From positions 56,566,855 through 56,630,854 of the forward strand of contig OX326960.1 of assembly GCA_946800325.1 (NCBI GenBank): a stretch of DNA of 64,000 bases, read 5' to 3'. This DNA comes from Luzula sylvatica (taxonomy: Eukaryota > Streptophyta > Magnoliopsida > Poales > Juncaceae). Of this stretch, positions 13,201 to 21,237 are shown in pieces (positions within the stretch are counted from its first letter, which is position 1; each line of letters opens with the position of its first letter). The position numbers and the translations under genes are program-made. The notes below the pieces were generated by a model that searched no databases, had not been told where the DNA came from, and saw nothing but the letters and a program-made list of their open reading frames with translations.

Positions 13201-14225
13201 CGAAAGAAAAATATGTTTCATCGAACACCACCCGTCGACTAATATAAACTCGATTTGTGGGTAAATGAAAAAATCTGTACCTTTGTGATTGAGTACATAG
13301 TCTAGGAAAACACAAGATAAAAGATGAATACTAAATCCTACGCGAGTCATAAGATTTTGTGTATGGAAAACTAATGCATTGATCTAAGCACTACCCACTA
13401 ATAATACTATATAACTACCCACTAGTTTGAAAGACCTATATCCATAACTACCTAATTAATTATATTTAATAATAACTAACCAGTCTAATACTAAACGATG
13501 CCATCTCTTTTGCTTAAATCTTATTTTTAAGTTTCATCGAGTTGCTAAATTTTTGGTTATTTGTTGCAAATATTTTTAAGATAGATAGGGCAATAATGCT
13601 CGATGAAGCAATCGAATACGTCAAATTCCTTAAAAGTCAAGTACAGGTATGCTAAATCGCTACTAGCCCATATTTCAGAACAATTGATTTGCATTCTTCC
13701 AATCAATAAGAATATTTTCGCTCATTTGTTGATTATAGGTCTTGAGTATGAGCCGATTGTGTGGTACAGCCGTTCCATCTTTTACTGCAGCTATGTCCGA
13801 GGTAAAATTTCCTTCCAATTAACATACAAGTCAAATGGTCTGTAGCCTAGTTAGTTGACTGAGTGTGAGACACAAAAAATCATGTGTTGTAAGAGATTGA
13901 GGATTCGATTTTTATTGACATCAATGAATTGATGATATATGAGTCTTCTCAATTTATTATCATAATTAACATACAAATTGTATTTTCCAATTTTTAAATT
14001 TCTGTCATTTTTGCGTAGAAATCTGCGAATAACTCAACTGAAACAAGTGGTACAACAGAGCAAGAAGATAATTTGGCCTTAGATCGTGAGGTTGTGATGC
14101 TAATGGAATCTAATATGATCAGTGCATTACAATTCCTTCAATATAAGGGTCTCTGTGTTGTACCGGTTTGGCTCGCATCTTCAATATCAAATCAAAATGA
14201 TTTTTCGTCTTCAGGTTCACCGTAA
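3560..14225 (+). CDS. bHLH transcription factor, UNE12/LRL type (subgroup XI)
   Basis: Predicted nuclear DNA-binding factor of 352 residues. Exons are 3560-3931, 4052-4192, 10964-11110, 11222-11284, 13581-13646, 13739-13801 and 14019-14225. All are phase 0 with GT/AG borders and join without a frame break. The acidic, Ser/Asn-rich N-terminus starts MEEFFESSFGAPP. The bHLH region covers about residues 205-265: basic part RARRGRATHPHSIAERQRRE with the His, Glu and Arg of E-box binders, helix 1 GMKNLQELI, and helix 2 AIMLDEAIEYVKFL, followed by VLSMSRL. The tail LMESNMISALQFLQYKGLC is typical of UNE12/LRL proteins. Intron 2 is 6.8 kb and intron 4 is 2.3 kb; both are filled with transposons, and intron 6 holds a SINE. 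UNE12 itself and an LRL member could not be told apart. Confidence 0.88.
4193..4733. other. Unclassified start of bHLH intron 2
   Basis: From about 4360 the sequence is less AT-rich than the intron around it and ends exactly at a Tourist-like MITE. It has no LTR ends, conserved domain or inverted repeat that I can see. It may be an old repeat fragment. Confidence 0.35.
4734..5129. mobile_element. Tourist-like MITE in bHLH intron 2
   Basis: A 396-bp element with matching inverted ends: GATTTTGCTTGGTTTGGAGG on the left and the complement of CCTCAAACCAAGCAAAGCC on the right. TAA occurs directly outside both ends (4731-4733 and 5130-5132), the 3-bp target duplication of PIF/Harbinger elements. 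The interior is AT-rich and non-coding. Confidence 0.72.
5133..5962. other. Unclassified AT-rich intron sequence
   Basis: Purine-rich tracts (GAAGGGAGGGAATGAAGG-like) at 5145-5260 are followed by plain AT-rich DNA. No inverted ends, target duplication or coding domain was seen. Confidence 0.35.
5963..6064. repeat. CACACG/CCCACG microsatellite
   Basis: About 100 bp of alternating CACACG and CCCACG units, almost purely pyrimidine-purine alternation interrupted by CC. The open frames here on both strands (RGRGRVRV-like and TRTRPRPR-like) are products of the repeat. Confidence 0.9.
6083..6230. mobile_element. Fragment of an ATTGCGG-type element
   Basis: Starts with AATATTTTAAATTGGAATATTGCGG and carries TATAGCG, GCGCTATAGCG and CTATTGCGG words. 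The same leading motif occurs at about 56270-56400 and in reverse near 57240. This looks like one end of a non-autonomous DNA transposon; the other end was not found. Confidence 0.45.
6407..6538. repeat. Short near-perfect hairpin plus (AT)n
   Basis: GGAGGCTAACCTACTTAATT-type arms face each other at about 6409-6436 and 6458-6484, separated by about 20 bases, giving a stem of roughly 26 bp. An (AT)n tract of about 50 bp follows at 6488-6538. This is probably a mini-MITE inserted at TA. Nothing is coded. Confidence 0.7.
6539..6800. mobile_element. Inverted-repeat MITE, family unknown
   Basis: Left end TGCTAAGAAGAATTC and right end GAATTCTTGTTAGCA are inverted copies. The internal AAAATATACTG motifs on the left mirror CAGTATATTTTG on the right, giving arms of about 100 bp. 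No convincing target duplication was found beside the flanking AT repeats. Confidence 0.6.
6801..7768. repeat. Intron DNA with C36 tract and C18(CA)n
   Basis: A run of 36 consecutive C lies at 7078-7113 and is followed by CA dinucleotides. A second run of 18 C at 7192-7209 continues into (CA)n to about 7245. The two tracts, each C-run plus CA, look like duplicated or slipped copies. The rest is AT-rich and unrecognised. Confidence 0.85.
7769..9579. mobile_element. Mutator-like element, 1.8 kb, in bHLH intron 2
   Basis: Ends GAGAAATTATACACTTTCCC (left) and, in complement, GAGAGCATATATTCCATTTC (right). They are bordered by TTATGTTAA (7760-7768) and TTGTGTTAA (9580-9588), an 8-of-9 match that fits a 9-bp Mutator-type duplication. 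Near each end sits a palindrome on ATGCTGATT...AATCAGCAT (7808-7826 and 9532-9552). The interior is full of TTAATTAACAGTTAATT-like words and carries a promoter-like segment on the minus strand. No transposase is present. Confidence 0.7.
9299..9374 (-). promoter_or_regulatory. Promoter-like segment inside the Mutator element
   Basis: On the minus strand a TATATAAATC box (9365-9374) stands 75 bp before an ATG at 9299. Between them lies a CT-rich leader (TTCTCTCTCTCTCTTCAG) typical of plant 5' UTRs. The frame after the ATG runs 28 codons and stops. It resembles a captured host promoter and gene start, but the donor gene is not recognised and activity is not shown. Confidence 0.35.
9699..9731 (+). 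repeat. (TCC)n microsatellite
   Basis: About ten TCC units in a C-rich stretch (9685-9860). The poly-Ser/Pro frame across it has no other support and is taken as a repeat product. Confidence 0.9.
9885..10565. mobile_element. hAT-type MITE with GTTCG subterminal repeats
   Basis: Terminal TAGGGCTGTTAACGAACC faces TTCACAGCCCTA at the other end. Both subterminal zones are built from GTTCGGTTCG / CGAACCGAAC words (9900-10030 and 10390-10560) around a plain AT core. No clean 8-bp duplication could be read, so this copy is older or altered. Confidence 0.6.
11345..13500 (-). mobile_element. Decayed Ty1/Copia element in bHLH intron 4
   Basis: Minus-strand remnant of a Copia polyprotein in several frames. 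In order: an integrase-tail motif (NRVYISRRVVFDETYF, about 13250), reverse-transcriptase pieces (MQEEFNALRQNNTW; RLVAKNFHQ; KDLGPLRYFLDIEA), then RNase H (LCAYLDADWVGCPDD, about 11950, and YFYCDNIGVMHL). gag, protease and the integrase core are missing. Similar flanks at about 11378-11480 and 13381-13490 (both with CTACCYACTAATA- and CCATAACTACCT-like words) look like worn LTRs. Many stops and frame shifts mark it as inactive and old. Confidence 0.8.
13830..13973 (+). mobile_element. tRNA-derived SINE in bHLH intron 6
   Basis: A 144-bp insert between exact 13-bp copies of AATTAACATACAA (13817-13829 and 13974-13986). Box A-like TAGCCTAGTTAGTTGACTG and box B-like GGATTCGATTT mark a Pol III promoter of tRNA origin. 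It occupies most of the 217-bp intron. Confidence 0.75.
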
Positions 14226-14512
14226 GGAAGTGCCGCCTGAAATTTATTTATTCATGATGTATATAATCATCTATTTTTAATATATTCAAGGTGTGTATAA
14301 TTTTTTTCGGCCGTCTGATTAAGGATTTTGTTGATGTAAATATATTCTTTTATATGCTTTTGTGTGTATCTGACATTCAAATTAATTGCATGATTGCTAA
14401 ACCCCCAAAATTGAAAACTCATTTTATTATTAATATAATATTTTGTGGAATTAGTACCGTGGAATCGGGATTTAAGGTGAAGGAGTAAAAAAAAAATTGT
14501 GGATTTAGTAAT

Positions 14513-15919
14513 TGTTGATTAATTCTAACCTAAAGGGGGGTAAATTTGGCAATCTAACTTACACTTAGTTTAGATTTAAACCTAATTTACGGTGCGGAAT
14601 AAATAATAATTTAGATGATAAAGATGATACCGTACAAACACTTTGACACAAGATGTTTGTTTACGAAGTTCGGTAGGTGGTTGCTTTGTAGCTTTAACTC
14701 ACCCTTTACTCGCTTAATTGACCGACTCAATTATTTGCAAGTACCTACGTCTCCGGGAATGCCTTGTGCCTCTTTTTGGCTTTCGATTGAATTCCAACTC
14801 AACTCGATTACAAGGATTTGCCTAGATCGATTTACACGCTTCTATCGATCTATAGCTTAGGCTCTTTACAATTTGTTGCACTAGCCTATTACATTTTTTC
14901 ACTAATCGAGCTACAACGTGATCGGTCACGTGAGTGGGATACGATTAGTGGAGAATATCGAAAGTAGATCAACGATCTAAAGAGGTTTCTCAAGCTATCA
15001 ATGGATATAGATAATCACAGCTTAGGGTTTCTCTCTTTTTAGGTTTGAATGTTTAAAAATGATGGACTGAGGGAGAGAGACTCATGAAGGATTCTATTTA
15101 TACTCTCTATAGAAATCCTTCAGAAAACTTGAAGTGCGTTCGAACGCATAAAGTCCGTTCAGAACGCACTTGTAGTTTGCACTAGCCGTTTCAAAATAAC
15201 GTGCAAGTACATCTTGGGTCCGTTCGAACGGACAATGTCCGTTCGTAACGGACTCAATTATACATAGCATTTTGCGTTCACAGGAACAAGAGTCCGTTCA
15301 ACGCACTGAAAAGTGGGTGAATGGATTCCAGGTTGTCCGTTCGAACGCACATGTGTTTTCGTTCGAACGCACACATCCCTGTGATATTTTCCGTTCACAG
15401 GAAGGATTGTCCGTTCAACGCACTCAGAAGGTGGGTGAACGGATTCTAATTGTCCGTTCGAACGGACATGATTGTTCGTTCGAACGCACACATCCCTGTG
15501 ACACGTTTGGTTCTAATCAAGGTTTAATAGTTTTGATATGTGGCAAGTCCGTTCTGAACGGACTTTGAGTTCGTTCAGAACGCACTTCCTGCTTGACTGA
15601 ACTCTTTGTTATTTTGAACATGATTTTACTTGAGTTCTACTAGGTTTGTACCTATGGTTTATTTGTGGCGTATCCCACTCACGGAAGGCTTCAACATCTT
15701 GATTCTTGATGTATTCCAATGGCCTTCCTTGTGTTCTTCTTTTCTTGTTTATCTTGAGACTTCATGTCCTGATTCTTGATGTAATCCAATGAAATCCTCC
15801 TTCACAAGTCCTCCTTCATCTTCGTATCGTACCTATGTTATCCTGCACTTTTCTGGATGTATACATTAGTAATGACAGTGTTTTGAAATAATCAAACTAT
15901 CAGGAAATTTGAACCAACA
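14513..15919 (-). repeat. 3' LTR of the gag-only element
   Basis: 1407 bp, ending TG...CA, aligned without gaps to the 5' LTR. It carries five pairs of GTSCGTTCGAACGSAC-like palindromes at about 15134-15585 plus half-copies (GTCCGTTCAACGCAC). Differences from the other LTR include single changes near 14534, 14576, 14703 and 15321-15324. Confidence 0.92.
15134..15585. repeat. Paired 16-bp palindromes (TCGA core), 3' LTR
   Basis: Five pairs start at about 15134, 15218, 15335, 15452 and 15547. Members of a pair are 3-8 bases apart. The type form is GTCCGTTCGAACGGAC; variants exchange G and C at position 3 or its partner, or gain or change a base in the core. The same array is in the 5' LTR at about 21859-22310, and relatives fill the internal spacer at 18059-18600. 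Confidence 0.9.
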
Positions 15920-15933
15920 AACTCCCCCTTTTG
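15920..15933 (-). other. Polypurine tract
   Basis: CAAAAGGGGGAGTT on the minus strand directly abuts the TG of the 3' LTR, the expected priming site for plus-strand DNA synthesis. Confidence 0.85.
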
Positions 15934-16542
15934 ATTAATTTCAAAACACTGTCGGTTTGGAGAGTTTCACCATTTAGTTGAGAACTTTCCGTACGATCGT
16001 TTCTCCCCCATTTTGAAAGAGATCAAAAGGGCCAAGGAGACTTCATCAACGGAAGGCTCCCCCTAAATGCGAGCTCCCTCTCAAAGAATGAATTGATGAA
16101 TGTATGAGCTCGTAAATATGATCACATTCTTTTGTTTTGAATGATGACACTCTTTTCAAATTTAGCAGATTTTAAGGAAAATAAAACAATTTTTGTGTTT
16201 GTGTGTGTTCCGAACGGAAAAAGTGGTGCGTTCGAACGCACTTGCATCTGAACTGATAGGAATTTCACAGAATTTATACTGAAGAGTGCATGAACACTAA
16301 ACCAAAATATGATAATAAAAGAAATGCACAAGTTTATGCTACTGACATACTACCATAATTATTCATCAACCATAATTATTCAATAGACCTAATTGTTCAA
16401 TCATACCGACACACATCAAAGTTTGGATAAGTTCTCACATACTCTCATGTATACTCAAGACTTAGACATAACATAACATAATACGACACAACACACACTA
16501 CAATCAAGGGTGATCACAATTCATTTGGCTCGGGTTAGGTAT

Positions 16543-17871
16543 TTAAGACGGACGGTGGGGAGAAGGTGGAGCTTGCTCCTGAGATTCATGGTGCGTTCCG
16601 AACCGGTTCTCAAGATGAACGTAAAGATCGGCAAATTGTCGATCCACGTTCTCAAGCATCCGTGCTTCAGATACACGAAACACATCATGCATTGCTCTTC
16701 CGTGTCGTTCCATGCGCTCATCCATTTCGTCGAGCATCTCCTTCACATAGGCAAACCTCTTATCATCCCGTTCCGTTTGGGCATTTGAGGATTCCCCCCT
16801 CCCCACATTCCTCTTTCGTTTGGGAGCCGGTTCTTCACCGCTTTCATTGGTATTGGCTGGGTCGACGTTGTCCTCTTCCTCGTCCAAGGTGTTACCCTTC
16901 GTCCACCGGGTAGGATCGCGGGGAAGGTGATACGCCACCGCATCCTTTGCGGAGTCAATAATCCATCCGAGGATGCTTGGCGAATACCGATATCCAAAAC
17001 GTCGGAGGTTTGCATCGGATGCGAGGTTGATTGGTGATTTCGGTCGAAAATCCCAATCGCTCAGTGGTATCTCAATCCCTTGAAGTTCCAACATACGGGC
17101 AATCAAAGTTCCGTATGGTAAGGACGCGTTCTTATGACTCATTACACTTTCCATGTGGCTTGTGATGAGAAAGGGCACGTGGATGGGTAGTTGATCCTTG
17201 TACCACATGCGATGCAAAAGTATAATATCCCGATGTTCGAGATTTATCTTAAATTTTTCTGAGGGAGTGAGAATGTTATTACCGATGGCCCAGATAAACT
17301 GTTCATGGGCGGCCAAGTGAGATGCCCCTTGCCCATGTTTGATACCCGTGATGGCAGCTTCGATTCTCGCCTTGCGAGTGTCGTAGATTTTCTCTCCGTC
17401 GTCCCTGAGTCCGAGCAGAACACTCAAGTTTTTGATAGAGATTTCGACATCTTCACCGAGGATGTATGACGTTACCTTTTCTTTGTCATGGTGGAATTCA
17501 GCGTTTGCGTAAAATAGTCGCGTGATTATATCATACGATTTGTTGTTTAGGCATGCTAGATTTGCGAATCCCCATTGACGTTCGATTTCCTCGACTTTGT
17601 CGAGGAGGTGATGTATGTTTGGCGGAAAATCGCAGTAGTAGCATGGAGCAATTGGTCTCTTGGATACCCATTCATGGAAGAGGATACCAGCCTCCGGAGT
17701 TCGAAACAGATGCTCGTTGTTTGGGTCAGAGAAATCGTATTCACTTTGAATGCGTTATTCAAGAGTAGGCTTCTTGGCCGCTTGCTTCATTCTTCGTCGA
17801 GCGTTCGAACTCTCGCCTACTATCTTCTTCCCCATGGCCTTGGCTTTCGATCTCGAGTTTGAGGCGTCCAT
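16543..17871 (-). pseudogene. Second ORF of the element, plant-transposon-protein type, one stop
   Basis: A 442-codon frame in the sense direction of the element, open except for a TAA at codon 39 (17755-17757). It starts MDASNSRSKAKAMGKK. The body (HLLDKVEEIERQWGFANL; SYDIITRLFYANAEFH; PLSDWDF) resembles the plant-specific family called putative plant transposon protein, whose function is unknown. A basic stretch PAPKRKRN and a coiled-coil-like tail (MLDEMDERMERHGRAM) end it. It replaces pol between gag and the 3' LTR. If translation starts at a later ATG or reads through, most of the protein could still be made; otherwise it is a recent pseudogene. Confidence 0.6.
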
Positions 17872-18058
17872 GGCTATCGTTGAAGATTTTAGTTTTTCTG
17901 AGAGAGAGAGAGTTTTGGAAGAGATACAAGGAAAGAGAATGAAGGGGGGCTAAGTAACTGATGAAATCGTGTCCCTTCAAGTCACGCCGTAAGGGAAAAG
18001 GAACCATCACATCCATTGAAGTCAGTCGGTTGCATGTGGATGAAGAGTTATTACGACG

Positions 18059-18600
18059 AATCCGTTCGAACGCACTTCTATGTGCGTTTGAACGCATTCA
18101 TGTCTGAGAAAAGGCGCTATTTTGGGATTTTAAGTTGTATCTGGGAAGTTGTTAAGTCCGTTCGAACGGACTCCCATGTGCGTTCGAACGCATACACAAC
18201 TGAGAAGAGGCGCCAGAATATGAAACGACTCGAGTGTAAGGGTTTGAAGTAGGTTCGCTGAATGAGGAATGTGCGTTCTAACGCATTAATTGTTCGTTCG
18301 AACGCACTGAACACTGGTGACACTAAGAGTCGGCGCCAAAGTATGAACCGGCGCCATAATCCTATAATTCATTTTTCTGTTCGGAACGCATTCATTTGTA
18401 CGTTCGAACGCACTTGATCCTGGTAGGAAAATTTGATGGCGCCATAATTTAATTGTGACTTTGGATCTTATAGTCCAGTTGTCCGTTTCGAACGTATTTT
18501 AGTCCGTTCGACCGGACTTGAGGCTGTTAAGAGGGTATTTGGTGACTTCATTTGTCCGTTCCAAACGCACATGTTTTTCGTTCGAACGGACTGGTTCCTG
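18059..18600. repeat. Internal spacer array of paired palindromes
   Basis: Between ORF2 and gag, six or seven further pairs of GTCCGTTCGAACGGAC / GTGCGTTCGAACGCAT type occur at about 18059, 18155, 18270, 18378, 18480 and 18555. Intra-pair gaps are 6-12 bases and pairs lie roughly 75-110 bases apart. A further pair is near 16208-16242. Confidence 0.85.
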
Positions 18601-18800
18601 AGATGTGATCACTGGACTGTAATCGTGATTTATTTACCGAGACAAGTGTTCTAATGTAATCCTCTATTAACACTTGTGATGTAGCTACATGAGACTCGAC
18701 CAATTTGGCTAGAATTTAATTTAGCCCATTTCCTATACTCTCCTTACATATTTGGCTTAAGGTGTGGGATACTAAGGAGTATAGTGTTTCAAGTTAGGGC

Positions 18801-21170
18801 TTAAGCCCTAGGAGGTCCTATACCGAAAGACGTAGAGGGACCCATCGAGTGACGATCTTTACGCATCCATATTGAGTTTGATGTTAATTTTGGATTGCGA
18901 AGATCACAACTTGTTGAGACATGACCAATTTTGCAACAATAGTTACAAAATGCTACGGTGGGCTTATTTGTGGGTGTGGTACTCTTCACAAAATAGTCCG
19001 AGAGTTGATTCGGATTACTTCTCTTAGAAGTTATCGATTTTGGCATTTGATAAAAGTTATTTGATTTAAATTTATTTTGCTTAAAATTATTTTGCTTAAA
19101 ATTATTTTGTTTAAATTGTTTATGTGTGTTGGTGAAATGTTTGGGAGGCCCTTGTTGATATGAAGCTTCGGTGTAGTTTGTCACTTCATAGAAATACCCA
19201 TTTGGTCCCCTTTTGAACAAACAATCGGTTCTTCCCAAATTAGTATGTCTAGGTTGTGAATTTTGTGTAAAATGATTTTTCCTATAATTATTATTGACAC
19301 GTTTAGGTTGTTCATTTTTAGCATATTTACCTTTGTTGTAGTCATGGTACATGAAAGCATTTCCATGACTACTTACTTTATTGTTTTCCCATTTAGATTT
19401 TTGATTTTGAGATATTGAAAAATCGGGTTTATTACCGTTATTTTTCTTATATCCTAAACCGGATTTGTCATTTGGCTTTTGTCCTATCAATGACGATCTT
19501 AAAACATCATCCAATGAAGGAGGACTCAATGCAATATTTGCACAAGCCTTCTTCAGGGATTCATTTTCAACTTTAAGAATTTGAATTTCGACTTTTAGAT
19601 GAGAAATCTCACCTTTTATGGTTTGACACTCACACTTTGAAAAACCTTTAAATTCATTTATTTGAGTTTTATATGCCAAAATGGATAGCTCAAGAGAGGC
19701 TACCTTATCCTTGAGAGCTTGTGTTGGGCTCTCAAGTTTACCCTCATTTAGTTGAGAGTTCCCTTCATCTCTAAGAAACTCGTCACAAGATTCGAGTTCT
19801 AGTTCGAATGCGGGAGAAAATTTAGATTTATGTATTGATTCTATGTCAAGCAGAGAGTATGTACGTACCTCATGACATTGGTCATGTGTTGAGCTGGTAT
19901 TGGGAGTGGATGGTTCAGAGTCCACAACCATGGGCGTGTGATGTGTAGTAGTTAGACCTCGTTCAATACGAAGAGATTTGATGGCCGCTTCCACTGCGCT
20001 CATTAGTGGAGGATCTATCCTTACCATGAGTGCAAGGTTTGCGGTGTGTCGACTTGACGGACCATCCGGGTCGGATGATGAGCTTGATCCGTCCGTTTCT
20101 CCCCACCTACAATCGACGTTAGCTTTATATGCCTTTTTCTTATTGATTTCTTTACCTTTGTAGTTTTGACGATTTTCTCGCCCCTTGTCCTCGTATCTTC
20201 TTTCGTATCGGGGCTCTCGCCTTTCCCGATCCTTGTGGTCCTCATCCTTTTTGATCCACCTCGAATTTTCCGGATGGAGAGTCCAACATGACTCCATCAT
20301 GTGTCCAATTTTCTTGCACCAAAAGCAATGGAGCTTTAGCCCCTTTTGTTTCCGATTCTCGTTGAATCGCTTCTCGTCCCTTTGCCACTCTAGGAGTCGC
20401 AACGTGAGATCATCCATTTCATTGTCGTCATTGCTTGCATTCACGGCGGGCAAAGGTACGGTTTTGGAGTGAGGAGAGGGTATGTAGATTCCTTGTTCTT
20501 CATCGAGTTGCTTGAGTCGAATCTTGAAATTTCGGAATTGACTTACCAATTCTTCAGGCGTGAGGTCTTGTGAAGCTACCGCTGTACCTAAAGCTACACG
20601 TAAAGATTCCCAACTACGGGGCATAGATTGAAGTAATCTAGCAATAATTCTATCATCAGTAAGAGGTGTATTTTGGGTGGCATATCGGGTTTTTAGTACA
20701 TTGATTTTTGCCCAGATTTTATCAACGGACTCTCCCTCAATCATTCGAAGATTGTTGAATTCTTGTTCAAGTCCGATGATATTAGTTCTTCTCATTTGAG
20801 ATGTACCCTCGTATCTCTCATTGAGCATACGCCACATTTCATATGAGTTTTCACAATGATCAACTAGCGATCTGATAGAACTAATTACGTTGTTCAGTAT
20901 TAAGTTTTGAGCGTAAATGTCATTAGTTCTATCTTCCCTAGTTTGATCAGGGTAGGTTACATTTCCGTCCGTGTCAACCTCTTGGGCCAAGACAAAGCCT
21001 CGTAACACTACCTTGTCAAGTCCTTGGAGAGCGAATGTATTTAGCATGCATTTCTTCCAAGAACACCAATTGGTTCCATCTAATTCACGTGAGTTTGATA
21101 TATTTGATTTGGGTACGGTATTTATCGGATTTATCGATGAGTTTTGTACAATAGGATTAATTTCGGCCAT
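18801..21170 (-). CDS. gag: Copia-type gag polyprotein, intact
   Basis: 789 residues without a break, starting 54 bp inside the primer site. Residues 30-230 form the gag core (RELDGTNWCSWKKCM; YEMWRMLNERYEGTSQMRR; LLQSMPRSWESLRVAL), which builds virus-like particles. A first zinc knuckle C-X2-C-X4-H-X4-C is at residues 282-295 and a second at 742-755. A coiled-coil-like heptad region lies at about 485-545 (KVEIQILKVENESLKKA), and an Asn/Lys-rich basic region follows. The reading frame ends shortly after the second knuckle, where a full element would go on to protease. Open frame plus young LTRs suggest recent function. Confidence 0.9.
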   Translation of the reverse strand: MAEINPIVQNSSINPINTVPKSNISNSRELDGTNWCSWKKCMLNTFALQGLDKVVLRGFVLAQEVDTDGNVTYPDQTREDRTNDIYAQNLILNNVISSIRSLVDHCENSYEMWRMLNERYEGTSQMRRTNIIGLEQEFNNLRMIEGESVDKIWAKINVLKTRYATQNTPLTDDRIIARLLQSMPRSWESLRVALGTAVASQDLTPEELVSQFRNFKIRLKQLDEEQGIYIPSPHSKTVPLPAVNASNDDNEMDDLTLRLLEWQRDEKRFNENRKQKGLKLHCFWCKKIGHMMESCWTLHPENSRWIKKDEDHKDRERREPRYERRYEDKGRENRQNYKGKEINKKKAYKANVDCRWGETDGSSSSSDPDGPSSRHTANLALMVRIDPPLMSAVEAAIKSLRIERGLTTTHHTPMVVDSEPSTPNTSSTHDQCHEVRTYSLLDIESIHKSKFSPAFELELESCDEFLRDEGNSQLNEGKLESPTQALKDKVASLELSILAYKTQINEFKGFSKCECQTIKGEISHLKVEIQILKVENESLKKACANIALSPPSLDDVLRSSLIGQKPNDKSGLGYKKNNGNKPDFSISQNQKSKWENNKVSSHGNAFMYHDYNKGKYAKNEQPKRVNNNYRKNHFTQNSQPRHTNLGRTDCLFKRGPNGYFYEVTNYTEASYQQGPPKHFTNTHKQFKQNNFKQNNFKQNKFKSNNFYQMPKSITSKRSNPNQLSDYFVKSTTPTNKPTVAFCNYCCKIGHVSTSCDLRNPKLTSNSIWMRKDRHSMGPSTSFGIGPPRA

Positions 21171-21223
21171 TTGATCGTTAAGTACAAGTTATCCCTAATA
21201 CTTAAAGAGATGGTTAGTACCTT

Positions 21224-21235
21224 GCTCTGATACCA
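21224..21235 (-). other. Primer binding site (initiator tRNA-Met)
   Basis: TGGTATCAGAGC on the minus strand, two bases after the 5' LTR end, is the standard plant Copia site matching the 3' end of initiator tRNA-Met. Confidence 0.88.
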
Positions 21236-21237
21236 AT

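Noticed and set aside
15258..15568. Open frames on both strands with VRSNGQ/ERTHPC-like repeats (also at 21983-22293 and 18016-18323)
   Set aside because: They are translations of the palindrome arrays in LTR and spacer DNA. Both strands are open because the repeat is self-complementary.
15134..15585. Regular repeats that might be taken for a CRISPR array
   Set aside because: The window is plant nuclear DNA, spacers are only a few bases long, units are palindromes inside LTRs, and there are no cas genes.
16521..17015. Several plus- and minus-strand frames overlapping ORF2 of the gag-only element
   Set aside because: Shadow frames of the longer minus-strand ORF, with no family resemblance of their own.
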